Shown here: one piece after another, positions 17,359 through 25,837 of the stretch | Layout of the letters: every line of letters begins with the position of its first letter | Numbering within the stretch: position 1 is the first letter of the stretch | Assembly: GCA_963787675.1 (NCBI GenBank) | Contig: CAWBDV010000012.1 | Span: 1-64,000, forward strand | Source: JAJPKK01 sp963787675 | GTDB taxonomy: Bacteria > Pseudomonadota > Alphaproteobacteria > Rhizobiales > Xanthobacteraceae | Direction of reading: 5' to 3' | DNA length: 64,000 bases | The notes under the pieces: generated by a model | What the model was told of the DNA's origin: nothing | Databases searched by the model: none | Seen by the model: only the letters and a program-made list of their open reading frames with translations | Made by a program: the position numbers and the translations under genes

Positions 17359-18168
17359 TCAGGTCGGGCGACCATTTGCAAAAGACAGCCGGTATCCATC
17401 GCATGCCAGTCGGACATTGATATCGCGCTCGTGGCCGAGCCGCCGCAGCGCCGCATTCAGTCGGCGGGCGTCGCCGCCCACGATTTGCGAGCCGCAATGG
17501 GTGAAAACCGCATGCCGGACGCGTGCCTCCTGGCACCAGTCGAGCTGCGTCGCAATGGTAGCGTGGCCGATCAGGGTTCCGCCCCGCCGCCGAACTAAAG
17601 GACGCGTGATGGTCGCTCCGTCGCCGATATAAATGTCTATTCCGCGCAAGGCTCGCGACGCGTTCGGCAACCAGGCAACGTCTGGAAGGTAGAAGAAGGA
17701 GCTTCCTTTTGCGGAAACGCGATACCCAACGGCTGGGGCGCGGATGGAATGCTGAACCGGATAGGCCTTGAAGCTCACGCCACTGATGACCACCGGTTTT
17801 CTCAGCGGCATCCGGCGCCGATCGCGAACCGGAAAAGCCCTAAGTGAAGCCCATGTTTGCCGCGTCGCGTAGACCGGGCATGGGGCACCCTCCGCCAGGC
17901 CCAAAGCGTGATCGGGGTGGGCATGCGTAAGAGCGATCGCGGTCGGGGCGATCGCAGAGAGGCTATGCAGCCAGTCCGCCCCGCAATCGATCATGATGCG
18001 GGCGTCATTGTGCCGAATGAGCAAGGCGCTATGACGCCGGTGGCGCCGTGAACGAATATCGATCTCGCCGCGCGTGCCGAGAAATTCTAGTTCGAGTATT
18101 CTAGGTAGCGCTGCCACATCGATTTCCTGGATGAACCTTCCGGGCGCACCGCCGGCGTCGAGGCGCAA
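17359..18168 (-). CDS. Metallo-beta-lactamase-fold hydrolase (269 aa or less)
   Basis: Metal-dependent hydrolase with an RNase Z/PhnP-like look. Seen: LEFLGTRGEIDIRSRRHRRH at the N-terminus, IMIDCGAD, the metal-binding LTHAHPDHALGL (HxHxDH), a histidine in YPVQHS, YLPDVAW (aspartate) and FTHCGSQIVGGD near the C-terminus. Substrate unknown; PhnP-like cyclic phosphate or tRNA-type substrates are possible. The TTG at 18168 gives the longest frame; GTG 18117 just before the conserved region is an alternative. It lies downstream of a small acidic protein on the same strand. Confidence 0.8.
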   Translation of the reverse strand: MRLDAGGAPGRFIQEIDVAALPRILELEFLGTRGEIDIRSRRHRRHSALLIRHNDARIMIDCGADWLHSLSAIAPTAIALTHAHPDHALGLAEGAPCPVYATRQTWASLRAFPVRDRRRMPLRKPVVISGVSFKAYPVQHSIRAPAVGYRVSAKGSSFFYLPDVAWLPNASRALRGIDIYIGDGATITRPLVRRRGGTLIGHATIATQLDWCQEARVRHAVFTHCGSQIVGGDARRLNAALRRLGHERDINVRLACDGYRLSFANGRPT

Positions 18169-18208
18169 AGCTTTTCATCGGCACGTGGCGCGATTAGCGC
18201 GTAAACCC

Positions 18209-18415
18209 TCAATCCTCGAACGCGGGCGGAGCGGGCGGGCTATCGTCCACCCGCTGGGTCGGCTCGTTTTCTTCCGACGGAGCCTCTTGCTCGATCTCGA
18301 CGGCTTCGTCCTCAATCAGCTTGGCGGACTCATCAACGCTCTCATCGTAGGAATGGTGTTGCTGCCGCCGCTTGGGGACGCGTGAGCAGTTTTTTTCATC
18401 ATGGATCGTTTTCAT
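18209..18415 (-). CDS. Small acidic disordered protein (68 aa)
   Basis: Not recognised. The protein begins MKTIHDEKNCSRVPKRRQQH and then becomes strongly acidic (ESAKLIEDEAVEIEQEAPSEE) with a proline-rich tail, so it is probably disordered. ATG 18415 is chosen because GGAGG lies 8 bases upstream; a longer frame from 18580 has no such site and overlaps capA. It sits between the MBL hydrolase and the CapA-like gene on the same strand. Confidence 0.55.
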   Translation of the reverse strand: MKTIHDEKNCSRVPKRRQQHHSYDESVDESAKLIEDEAVEIEQEAPSEENEPTQRVDDSPPAPPAFED

Positions 18416-18447
18416 TTCGGTTTCCTCCGGGCAATTACAGAAATTCT

Positions 18448-19632
18448 TTACGTCCTCACGGACGCCGTGCGACGGGAACGGCTTTCCGCAGGCCAGGACA
18501 ACACCAGCCGTCCGTCCGCGTTCAACGCGACCCGCGTGCCGAACTTTTCGCTTTCGCGATGGAGCGTCCGTCGCAGCCAATCGACATCGGCCGGCGTCGG
18601 CCGCACGAGCCGGAAATTGCGCATCTGAAGCGGAACGATTTCGAGGCCGATAAGATCCGCGCTCGCCGCGTCGATGTTGGCGAAGTGCATCAGATGCAGA
18701 TCGCTCCGATACTCCTCGTAGCCGCGAATGCCTTCATAGTCGTTCAAGAAATCGCCGCATCCGTAGAGGATCAGCCGGTTGCGATAGACCTCGATGCCTT
18801 TCGCATGATGGGAGGAATGTCCGTGGACGACCGACACGCCGGCCTGATCGACAAGGGCGTGCGCGACGGTCTGCTCGGCGCGCGGCACGCGACAGCCCCA
18901 ATTCGGACCCCAATGGATCGAGACCACGATCACATCGCCCGGCTGCCGCAGGCGGTTGATGTGATCGACTGTGGCCGCGATGTCGGGCATGCCAAGATCG
19001 CGCAGAAAATTGACGCCCGGGCGCTCGGCTGTCGCGGCCCAACTCTCAGGTATGCCGCTCGTCGGTGAGCCAAGCGAAAAGACCAGCACGCGACTCTTGC
19101 TCGGGATATCCAGCACGGCCGGCGCTGATGCATCGTTCGAATTTCGACCAGCACCCGTGGTTTTGATGTGAAGACGCGCCAAGGTGTCGAGCGTCTCCAA
19201 CAGCCCCACGCGGCCCCAATCGAGCACGTGATTGTTAGCGAGCGCGCAGCAATCGATCGCGGCCGCGGTAAGGCAGGTCGCGTTCTCAGGACTAACGCGA
19301 TAGTTGATACCCTTCGGAGCGAAGTCATTGCAGCGGGTGATGCTCGTTTCGAGATTGATGAGACGAACATCCGGTCGCGCGCGAAGCAATTCGTCGAGCG
19401 CCACGCCCCATACATATGATGCTCCGACCCGTCGCGGAATTGGGCCATTCGCCTCCTCCGCGAGGCGTACGTACTCTACCGCCGATCGAACAAACCCTTC
19501 GTGGAGTACCGGATCGCATGGATGCGCCAGCACCTGATCGATTCCCCTGCCGATCATCACGTCGCCGCACAGGAACAGTCGCATGCGTCGCGGTTCCGGC
19601 AGCGTAGACGCGAACTCTGCAGGAGCGCTCAT
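18448..19632 (-). CDS. CapA/PgsA-family metallophosphatase-like protein (394 aa)
   Basis: Member of the CapA family (poly-gamma-glutamate synthesis accessory proteins; calcineurin-like fold). Seen: RLFLCGDVMIGRG at the N-terminus, LINLETSITR, the ALANNHVLDWG metal-site motif, SIHWGPNW and VVHGHSSHHAKGIEVY, and LILYGCGDFLNDYEG. In CapA itself the protein is membrane-anchored; no signal peptide or anchor is seen here, so it may be cytoplasmic. No capB or capC is nearby, so polyglutamate synthesis is unlikely from this locus alone. The last bases lie close to the start of the acidic protein. Confidence 0.85.
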   Translation of the reverse strand: MSAPAEFASTLPEPRRMRLFLCGDVMIGRGIDQVLAHPCDPVLHEGFVRSAVEYVRLAEEANGPIPRRVGASYVWGVALDELLRARPDVRLINLETSITRCNDFAPKGINYRVSPENATCLTAAAIDCCALANNHVLDWGRVGLLETLDTLARLHIKTTGAGRNSNDASAPAVLDIPSKSRVLVFSLGSPTSGIPESWAATAERPGVNFLRDLGMPDIAATVDHINRLRQPGDVIVVSIHWGPNWGCRVPRAEQTVAHALVDQAGVSVVHGHSSHHAKGIEVYRNRLILYGCGDFLNDYEGIRGYEEYRSDLHLMHFANIDAASADLIGLEIVPLQMRNFRLVRPTPADVDWLRRTLHRESEKFGTRVALNADGRLVLSWPAESRSRRTASVRT

Positions 19633-19647
19633 GCGGCAGCACTCGCA

Positions 19648-20067
19648 TCAGTCAGGCCAGAGGTTGTGCAGAACCTTCGGCGTCGCGGCCTTGGCATCCT
19701 CGACTTCAGCAGGCGGCAAACGCGCCGCAAGCAGCGCGAGCGTCGCGCGGGCAACCTGCTCGGCGTCCACGGCCGGGTCGCGGTGGACCCCATCGCGGAT
19801 GCGTTCCAGGAAAGCTTCGCGCTGGCGGACCGGCGCGTGCCGACCGGGGTGCCAGCCCTCGTAATAAAATCCCCTCAGCAAGGGCGGGAGCTGGGCGCCG
19901 AGATAGGCGACCTCATCGCGGCTCACGCAGTCGCGCAAGGCGTGCAGAGTCGCAAGCAAAGCCGGAGAAGCGCGCGACCTGTCGTGCCAACCGAGCCGCG
20001 AGGCAAGTTCGTCGACCCACTCTTGGGCGGAGCGCACCGCTGCATTGAAGTCCCGATCGTCCGTCAT
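19648..20067 (-). CDS. DUF2267 protein (about 139 aa)
   Basis: All-helical protein resembling DUF2267. Seen: DFNAAVRSAQEWVDELASRL, ALLATLHALRDCVSRDEVAYLGAQLP reduced to its key pattern (LHALRDxxSxDEVAxLGAQLP), LLRGFYYEGWHPG and the C-terminal repeat VARATLALLAARLPPAEVEDA. The function is unknown; such genes are common in stress islands. ATG 20067 is preferred over GTG 20073. It is divergent from archease, and an imperfect FixK/FNR box is centred 67 bases upstream. It leads the CapA gene with a 15-base gap. Confidence 0.8.
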   Translation of the reverse strand: MTDDRDFNAAVRSAQEWVDELASRLGWHDRSRASPALLATLHALRDCVSRDEVAYLGAQLPPLLRGFYYEGWHPGRHAPVRQREAFLERIRDGVHRDPAVDAEQVARATLALLAARLPPAEVEDAKAATPKVLHNLWPD

Positions 20068-20127
20068 GGCCACGCCGTGTGTTGGAATTTAGTAGAGAAA
20101 ACATATGCCAGAGGCCGCCCCATCACA

Positions 20128-20141
20128 TTGAGCAAGATCAA
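20128..20141. promoter_or_regulatory. Imperfect FixK/FNR-type box between DUF2267 and archease
   Basis: TTGAGCAAGATCAA has one mismatch in the left half. It is centred 67 bases before the DUF2267 start and 93 bases before the archease start. Confidence 0.35.
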
Positions 20142-20227
20142 CGCGGCGCTGGCGGCATTCAGGTTGGTAGTGCACGACGTGAATGTCGTCGGCGGTCTAA
20201 GCCGACGGCGAAAGCAGGAGCGTGGCC

Positions 20228-20671
20228 ATGGCCGACCCCGCAGTGGCTGCCGGGCGCAAGGCCGGATGGGAGCACTTTGCGCACGACGCCGATATCGGCG
20301 TGCGTGGATGGGGCGGGACCCCGGCCGAGGCGTTCGAACAAGCAGCGTGCGCGCTGACCGCGGTCGTCACCCACACCGCAGTCGAACCACGTACCTCCGT
20401 CGAAGTGAGCTGCCAGGCCCCCGACATCGAGCTCCTGTTCGTCGAATGGCTCAACGCCATCATTTACGAGATGGCGGTACGAAGCATGTTGTTCGGACGG
20501 TTCGCGGTGCGGATCGATGCGAATCGCCTCGAAGGCACGCTCTGGGGCGAACCGGTCGACGTCGATCGTCATAGCCCGGCATGCGAACCGAAGGGCGCGA
20601 CCTACACGGCGTTGCGCGTCGCCAAAGACCGCGACGGCATGTGGTCGGCCGCCTGCATTGTCGATGTGTAG
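20228..20671 (+). CDS. Archease (147 aa)
   Basis: Archease speeds RtcB catalysis by helping its guanylylation. Seen: WEHFAHDADIGVRGWG at the N-terminus (the family HTADIG-like motif with metal-binding aspartate), AFEQAACALTAVV, FVEWLNAIIYEM and the C-terminal KGATYTALRVAKD. ATG 20228 is chosen because AGGAG lies 8 bases upstream; GTG 20222 is too close to that site. The rtcB start follows after 12 bases, so the two form a tight operon, as is common for this pair. Confidence 0.92.
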   Translation: MADPAVAAGRKAGWEHFAHDADIGVRGWGGTPAEAFEQAACALTAVVTHTAVEPRTSVEVSCQAPDIELLFVEWLNAIIYEMAVRSMLFGRFAVRIDANRLEGTLWGEPVDVDRHSPACEPKGATYTALRVAKDRDGMWSAACIVDV

Positions 20672-20683
20672 CCGAGATTGGCG

Positions 20684-22114
20684 ATGGACCCCGATCGCTT
20701 CACGAAGGTCGATGACACCACATGGCGCGTCGAGCCGTCAGGCGCGATGAGGGTGCCGGCGATCATTTACGCCGACGAAGCCCTGATCCGCGACATGGAC
20801 GACAAGGTCTACGACCAGGCGGTGAACGTCGCGACGCTGCCCGGCATCGTTGAGGCATCCTACGCCATGCCGGACGCCCACTGGGGCTACGGCTTCCCGA
20901 TCGGTGGCGTGGCGGCGTTCGATCCCGACCGCGGCGGCATCATTTCCGCGGGCGGTGTCGGCTTCGACATCTCGTGCGGCGTGCGCACCATGCTGACCGG
21001 CCTGTCGGTCGCCGACATCCTTCCGGTGCAGAAGGCGCTCGCCGATTCCCTGTTCCGGCAGATTCCGGCAGGCGTCGGCAGCAAGGGCGCGATCACCCTC
21101 GATGCCATTGACATGGATGCGATGCTCGCGGGCGGGGCCAGCTGGGCTGTCGCGCAGGGCTTCGGCGAAGCACGCGACCTCGAACGCATCGAGGAAGAGG
21201 GGCGCATGGCCGGCGCGCGACCCGAATGCGTATCCTCCCGCGCCAAGGAGCGCCAGCGCCGCGAAATGGGGACCCTCGGCTCGGGCAACCACTATCTCGA
21301 AATCCAGGCGGTCGCTGAAATCTACGATCCTGCCGTCGCCGGCGTCTTCGGGCTCGCCAGGGACGACGTCGTTGCGACCATTCATTGCGGCTCGCGCGGA
21401 CTTGGCCACCAGATCGGCACCGAGTTTCTCAAAGAGATGGTCGTGACAGCGAAGGAGTCCGGCATCGAACTCCCCGACCGCGAACTCGCCTGTGCACCGA
21501 TCGATTCGGAGGTCGGCCAGCGCTATCTCGGCGCGATGCGCGCCGCCATCAACTGCGCGCTCGCCAATCGCGAAATTCTGGGTCACTACACCCGGCAGAT
21601 CTTCGCGCATTTCTTCCCGAACTGCGACCTGCGGCTTCTGTTCGACGTGTCCCACAATACCTGCAAGGTCGAGCCGCATGCGGTCGACAGAAAACGCCGT
21701 GACCTGTTCGTTCACCGCAAGGGCGCAACGCGCGCGTTCGGGCCGGGGCATGAGAGTCTGCCGGCGGCGCTGCGTCCTGTCGGCCAGCCGGTGCTCATCG
21801 GCGGCAGCATGGGAACAGGTTCATACATTCTTGTCGGCGAAGCGACGAGCGAACACAAGGCGTTCTCCTCGGCCTGTCACGGCGCCGGTCGCGCACTATC
21901 GCGCCACGCGGCGCTCAAGCAATGGAGCGGCCGCAAGGTGATCGATGATCTCGCTGCGGCCGGGATTCTGATTAGGTCCCCATCGCATCGCGGCGTGGCC
22001 GAGGAAGCCCCCGGCGCCTACAAGAACGTGGACGCGGTCGTTGCCGCCGCCGAGCATGCGGGCCTCGCCCGCCGCGTCGCCCGGCTCCGGCCCCTCATCT
22101 GCGTCAAGGGCTAA
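20684..22114 (+). CDS. rtcB: RNA-splicing ligase RtcB (476 aa)
   Basis: GTP- and Mn-dependent ligase that joins 2',3'-cyclic phosphate or 3'-phosphate RNA ends to 5'-hydroxyl ends. Motifs in order: YAMPDAHWGYGFPIGGVAAF, the metal-binding GGVGFDISCGVR, GTLGSGNHYLEI, TIHCGSRGLGHQIG, LLFDVSHNTCKVE, VHRKGATRAFGPG, IGGSMGTGSYIL and the guanylylated histidine in SACHGAGRALSR. Full length. ATG 20684 is used; a TTG six bases earlier is possible. It is transcribed with archease and followed at once by a hairpin. A role in repairing stress-damaged tRNA or rRNA is likely by family. Confidence 0.95.
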   Translation: MDPDRFTKVDDTTWRVEPSGAMRVPAIIYADEALIRDMDDKVYDQAVNVATLPGIVEASYAMPDAHWGYGFPIGGVAAFDPDRGGIISAGGVGFDISCGVRTMLTGLSVADILPVQKALADSLFRQIPAGVGSKGAITLDAIDMDAMLAGGASWAVAQGFGEARDLERIEEEGRMAGARPECVSSRAKERQRREMGTLGSGNHYLEIQAVAEIYDPAVAGVFGLARDDVVATIHCGSRGLGHQIGTEFLKEMVVTAKESGIELPDRELACAPIDSEVGQRYLGAMRAAINCALANREILGHYTRQIFAHFFPNCDLRLLFDVSHNTCKVEPHAVDRKRRDLFVHRKGATRAFGPGHESLPAALRPVGQPVLIGGSMGTGSYILVGEATSEHKAFSSACHGAGRALSRHAALKQWSGRKVIDDLAAAGILIRSPSHRGVAEEAPGAYKNVDAVVAAAEHAGLARRVARLRPLICVKG

Positions 22115-22149
22115 ACCTCCGGCAAAACGCATTTCGCCGGAGGTCTTGC
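22115..22149 (+). terminator. Hairpin directly after rtcB
   Basis: ACCTCCGGC (22115-22123) pairs perfectly with GCCGGAGGT (22136-22144) across a 12-base loop, starting at the base after the rtcB stop. It is followed only by TCTTGCC, so the T tract is weak; intrinsic terminator or mRNA end stabiliser. Confidence 0.6.
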
Positions 22150-22188
22150 CTGATAGCGAGATCATCCAGTTGGGAGTGAGAAAATTCG

Positions 22189-22646
22189 TCAGTAACGAGA
22201 GGCGCTCCAGACGCCGGAGCAGGTACCGGAGGGCCCACGACCGGCCCAATTCCCGCTCCCCTGATATGACCAAAGCCGTCCGACGCCGTAAGCGGTGCGC
22301 GGGCCGGCCATCGCACTGATCCGGACACGCCCAGACGAGGAAACACGGCCGCCGAACTGCGCCTCGTAACCTCCGTAAGATCCACCGCCGGAGTAAATGC
22401 GGCCGCCGCTAATCACGAGGCCAAACTGGAGGCTTTCGCAATGACCCCGTGTGGTCTGGGCGTACACGTTCCAGTTTCCATCATACGGCGCCGCACGCTG
22501 TATCCATAATATCCATAGTATCCAGGGTATCCGTAGTAGTATCCAGAGTATCCGTAGTATCCATCAAACGCACTTGCGGTCGGAGCCGAATAGATAACTG
22601 CGGAAGCAACCGTCAGAGCGACGGCACAGATACGACTGCCGATCAT
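22189..22646 (-). pseudogene. Exported Gly/Tyr-rich protein, frameshifted
   Basis: ATG 22646 (with AGGAGG 9 bases upstream) starts a clear signal peptide (MIGSRICAVALTVASAVIYS, cleavage after TASA) followed by a run of GYYGY/GYPGY repeats. The frame then turns to nonsense at about 22485. In the next frame sense resumes as YDGNWNVYAQTTRGHC, FGLVISGGRIYSGGG and ends GPSGTCSGVWSASRY at 22189, which resembles a conserved domain of small exported rhizobial proteins with paired cysteines. One indel splits the gene. Unread function; the repeat tract is a possible slippage site. Confidence 0.7.
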
Positions 22647-23096
22647 GGGATCATCCTCCTGTTTGGCATCTTCCTTTTGCCCAATTTCGGCGACCGTTCC
22701 TTGACAAGGATCGGAAATACCCGTCGGGGAGCCCATAAATTAATGCTCGCTCCCGCGCTGCTGTCCGCGGCCCACGCGATAGCGTCACAAATCTCGCGAC
22801 TTCGCCCGACTTCAGGCGCAGCAGTAGCTGCGTTTGCCACCGGTCTCCGCAGCAGCAATGGCATTGCGTATGTCATTCGCTTGGCAAGCCGGCCATTTCC
22901 AAGCTTCACCTTGATCCAGGTCAACCCCACGACCCGTCAAACCTCGAAAAGGATGCCAAATGCTTAACTATGGGTCGGAAGCGCCATTGCGCCGATAGCC
23001 TTAGGGGATGACAGCTTCACTCCGATCAGCGGACTGGCGCGACGGTGTCTGTGCGCCGACGAAGACGTCAAGCCTGGCCAAGTAACTTCCGCTTGG
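22647..23096. other. 450-base intergenic region upstream of htrA
   Basis: Between the divergent Gly/Tyr-rich gene and htrA. It holds a perfect FixK/FNR box at 22911-22924. Open frames here (for example 22742-22967) have no family features or ribosome binding site and are not called. Confidence 0.5.
22911..22924. promoter_or_regulatory. FixK/FNR-type box (perfect)
   Basis: TTGATCCAGGTCAA matches TTGAY-N4-RTCAA. It lies about 180 bases before the htrA frame and 271 bases from the divergent start, so the target is less clear than for the other boxes. Confidence 0.6.
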
Positions 23097-24638
23097 TTGA
23101 GCGAAATCAATGAAACTGGCAGATTTCTTAATATATTTATCAATATGCTGAGGATATCGACCAAATTCATTGCCGCGTGGGAAACGAGGCCCGACGCGGT
23201 TGCTGCGCAAAGCATATTTGCTCTCGCCCGGGCCGCTGCGGTCGTTGGCACAACGCTCGTTGGCGCCGCTGACGTGGCATGTGGAGCTGAAGCTCCGGCC
23301 GCCCAGGCGTGGTCGGGTTTCGCGGATATCGTCGAGAAGATCAAACCCGCAGTAATTTCGGTTCGTGCCAAGCTTGATAAAGACGCCTCGACAACCCGCA
23401 AAGACATGTCTTCGGCGCCGGAAGAGTCGCCGCTGGAGCGTTTCTTCCATCGGTTCGGTCAGCCGGATGGCGATGCCTCGCCGGTTAATCCTCGCGGCCG
23501 AGTAACGAAGCAAGGTTCCGGCTTCTTCATTTTGGCGGACGGATACGCCGTGACGAGTAATCATGTCATTGAAGGCGCCGACGTCGTCGACGTCACGACC
23601 GACAATGGCAAAATGTATGCCGCCAAGGTGGTCGGAGCCGATGAGCGCACTGATATCGCCTTGATCAAAGTCGACGGCCGTTCTGATTTTCCAACCGTAA
23701 AATTCTCAGACAAAACTCCGCGCGTTGGCGATTGGGTCCTTGCGGTCGGCAATCCGTTCGGCCTCGGCGGCACAGTCACCGCCGGTATCGTGTCGGCGCG
23801 CGGACGCGATATTGGCGCCGGACCCTACGATGATTTCATCCAGATCGATGCTCCGGTGAACGAGGGCAACTCGGGCGGTCCGACCTTCAACGTCGAAGGT
23901 GAAGTCATCGGGGTCAACACCGCGATTGTTTCGCCCTCAGGCGGTTCTGTCGGCATCGCGTTCGCAATTCCGGCAGAGACCGTCAAATCGGTGGTTATGC
24001 AGCTCAAAGACAAGGGCAAGGTCATTCGCGGGTGGATCGGAGTTCAGGTTCAATCGATCTCACCGGACCTCGCCGAAAATCTCGGGCTCAAAGATACCAG
24101 TGGAGCGCTCGTTGCCGAGCCGCAGCCCAATGGCCCGGCGATTAAGGCCGGAATCGAATCCGGCGATGTCATCACGGCAATCAACGGCAAAGATGTTGTC
24201 GACTCTCGCGACTTTGTGCGAACGATCAGCGCCATGCCGCCGGGAACTTCGGTCGTGCTGACGCTCTTACGCAAGGGCGAGCAGAAGACCGTCACTATCG
24301 CGTTGGGCGAACTGCCGACCTCTCACGAGGCGACGCTATCCCCCGACACAAGAGAGCCGCGCGGCACTCGCATCCCGCAGCTTGGCTTTTCAGTGGCACC
24401 CAAACCGGCGAGTGGCGGCGTCGTCATAACAGAGTTAAATCCCGATGGCGTTGCAGCACAGGTCGGCATGAAGGTCGGAGACCTCATCATTGAGATGGGT
24501 GGTAAGAAAGTCGCGAATGCAAATGACGTGCGCAATGCTGTTGCCGTTGCAGAGACGGGCGGCAAACGCACGGTGCTGCTGCGCCTGAAATCGGGCGACG
24601 TTGCGAGATTTGTGACGCTGCCCGTGGGCCACGGATAG
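23097..24638 (+). CDS. HtrA/DegP-family periplasmic serine protease (up to 513 aa)
   Basis: Do-type protease that degrades or refolds damaged envelope proteins. Catalytic triad seen: histidine in VTSNHVIEG, aspartate in RTDIALIKV, serine in NEGNSGGPTF. Two PDZ domains follow (about residues 310-400, with GWIGVQVQSISPDLAE, and 430-510, with GVVITELNPDGVAAQVGMKVGD). An Ala-rich hydrophobic stretch near residues 40-62 ending ACGAEA looks like a signal peptide, so the true start is probably internal, such as ATG 23145, rather than TTG 23097; neither has a strong ribosome binding site. A FixK/FNR box is about 180 bases upstream. Confidence 0.9.
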   Translation: MSEINETGRFLNIFINMLRISTKFIAAWETRPDAVAAQSIFALARAAAVVGTTLVGAADVACGAEAPAAQAWSGFADIVEKIKPAVISVRAKLDKDASTTRKDMSSAPEESPLERFFHRFGQPDGDASPVNPRGRVTKQGSGFFILADGYAVTSNHVIEGADVVDVTTDNGKMYAAKVVGADERTDIALIKVDGRSDFPTVKFSDKTPRVGDWVLAVGNPFGLGGTVTAGIVSARGRDIGAGPYDDFIQIDAPVNEGNSGGPTFNVEGEVIGVNTAIVSPSGGSVGIAFAIPAETVKSVVMQLKDKGKVIRGWIGVQVQSISPDLAENLGLKDTSGALVAEPQPNGPAIKAGIESGDVITAINGKDVVDSRDFVRTISAMPPGTSVVLTLLRKGEQKTVTIALGELPTSHEATLSPDTREPRGTRIPQLGFSVAPKPASGGVVITELNPDGVAAQVGMKVGDLIIEMGGKKVANANDVRNAVAVAETGGKRTVLLRLKSGDVARFVTLPVGHG

Positions 24639-24877
24639 CAACGTGCGACGATCAACTAGCACAATGGATGGAGAGGTTAGCTTGACTATTCTCACGGCTA
24701 TTGGTCACGATCGACACCCAGGTATTTCGACCACGGAAGCTCCACTCAGCGCTACACGGCTCTTGCACCTTATCAGTCCACTAACGCCGCCAGTTGCCGA
24801 TCCTGCGTTCCGCTGGTGGGCCTCATGATATCAAGATAGGGAATCCGGCATCTGTGTCGGAGCCTTCCGCATTGAGC

Positions 24878-25540
24878 ATGAAACAAGAGATCGATCCGCG
24901 ATTAGACGCGGCATTCTCGAGGCTTGGGCGTCCAGGAATGCTCATCGGGTATCGCTTCATTTCGGCGGGAGATGAAAATGCGCTTTTGCCGGAGGAAGGA
25001 CCGGCGAGCCTATCTAGTGTTGTTAAGGTGCGGCGTCAAAGCGGGACAGGTCGAATTCTTGCCCGCAGCCTTCTGGCGCGTTTCGGCGAATCTGCCGCAG
25101 CCCTCCCTCGCGGTGTTTCAGGCGCTCCCGTGTGGCCTGAGGGCTTCGTTGGATCCTTGGCGCACGATGATGAAGTAGCAGTCGCGGCTGTCGCGCGATC
25201 GGAAACGATGCGAAGCATTGGTATTGACGTGGAACCGCGAATGCCGCTGCCGCCTGAACTTGTGGACGTCGTCTCAACACGCCGCGAGCGCATGCGCTAC
25301 ACCCACCCCATCTTGGAGAGCCGTGTCTTATTTTGCGTCAAGGAAGCCGTTTTCAAAGCCTTGCACCCAATTCTTGGTGCCTTCCTCGATTTTCACGATA
25401 TCGAGACCGATCTTGGTGCGGGACTCGCTCGTGTGGGTGTCGATGCGATGGCCCGTGTTTCATTTACAGACATCCCCAGATGTGTTGCCGTCGCCTTTGT
25501 AGAGTCTGTTCAGCAGGATGCGGGAACGCCGCCAACTTAG
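24878..25540 (+). CDS. 4'-phosphopantetheinyl transferase (Sfp/EntD type, 220 aa)
   Basis: Moves the phosphopantetheine arm of CoA onto the serine of carrier domains. Seen: VSGAPVWPEGFVGSLAHDD (the family P.WP.G..GS.SH pattern), the metal motif IGIDVEPRMPL, and FCVKEAVFKALHPI (KEA motif), in the right order and spacing. ATG 24878 is the start that best fits; upstream codons give no conserved sequence. It lies 300 bases before the NRPS-like gene, which has a thiolation domain, so the two very likely work together. Confidence 0.88.
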   Translation: MKQEIDPRLDAAFSRLGRPGMLIGYRFISAGDENALLPEEGPASLSSVVKVRRQSGTGRILARSLLARFGESAAALPRGVSGAPVWPEGFVGSLAHDDEVAVAAVARSETMRSIGIDVEPRMPLPPELVDVVSTRRERMRYTHPILESRVLFCVKEAVFKALHPILGAFLDFHDIETDLGAGLARVGVDAMARVSFTDIPRCVAVAFVESVQQDAGTPPT

Positions 25541-25594
25541 ACGGCGCGCATCATCGATTTCTCCATAGACGATCGAAATCATCAGGCCTGTCTC

Positions 25595-25608
25595 TTGACC
25601 TTGCTCAA
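25595..25608. promoter_or_regulatory. Imperfect FixK/FNR-type box
   Basis: TTGACCTTGCTCAA, one mismatch in the right half, in the 297-base gap between the transferase and the NRPS-like gene, centred 236 bases before ATG 25838. The distance is larger than for the other boxes, so support is weak. Confidence 0.25.
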
Positions 25609-25837
25609 CTTGGGTCGGCGGGCGTCTAGTAGACTGTCGGTGCTTTCACATTCGAGGCTTCACAAGGTCCTGCGCATGCCGGTGCGTGTCATGGAGAGTC
25701 TGGTTGTGCGTCATCGCGGCTTGTGGCTGAAGTTCTGCTCGAAGCGCTCTGTTGGGATGTGTCAGCAGCGGACCAGCGTGCGCCCATCTGGTACACCACA
25801 CTTAGCGAAGCCTGCTGACGCATTTGAAGAGTGACAG

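Noticed and set aside
19501..20574. 357-codon frame on the plus strand
   Set aside because: Antisense to the CapA-like and DUF2267 genes and overlapping archease in another frame; sequence has no sensible domain.
20738..21751. 337-codon frame on the minus strand
   Set aside because: Antisense to rtcB, a typical high-GC shadow frame.
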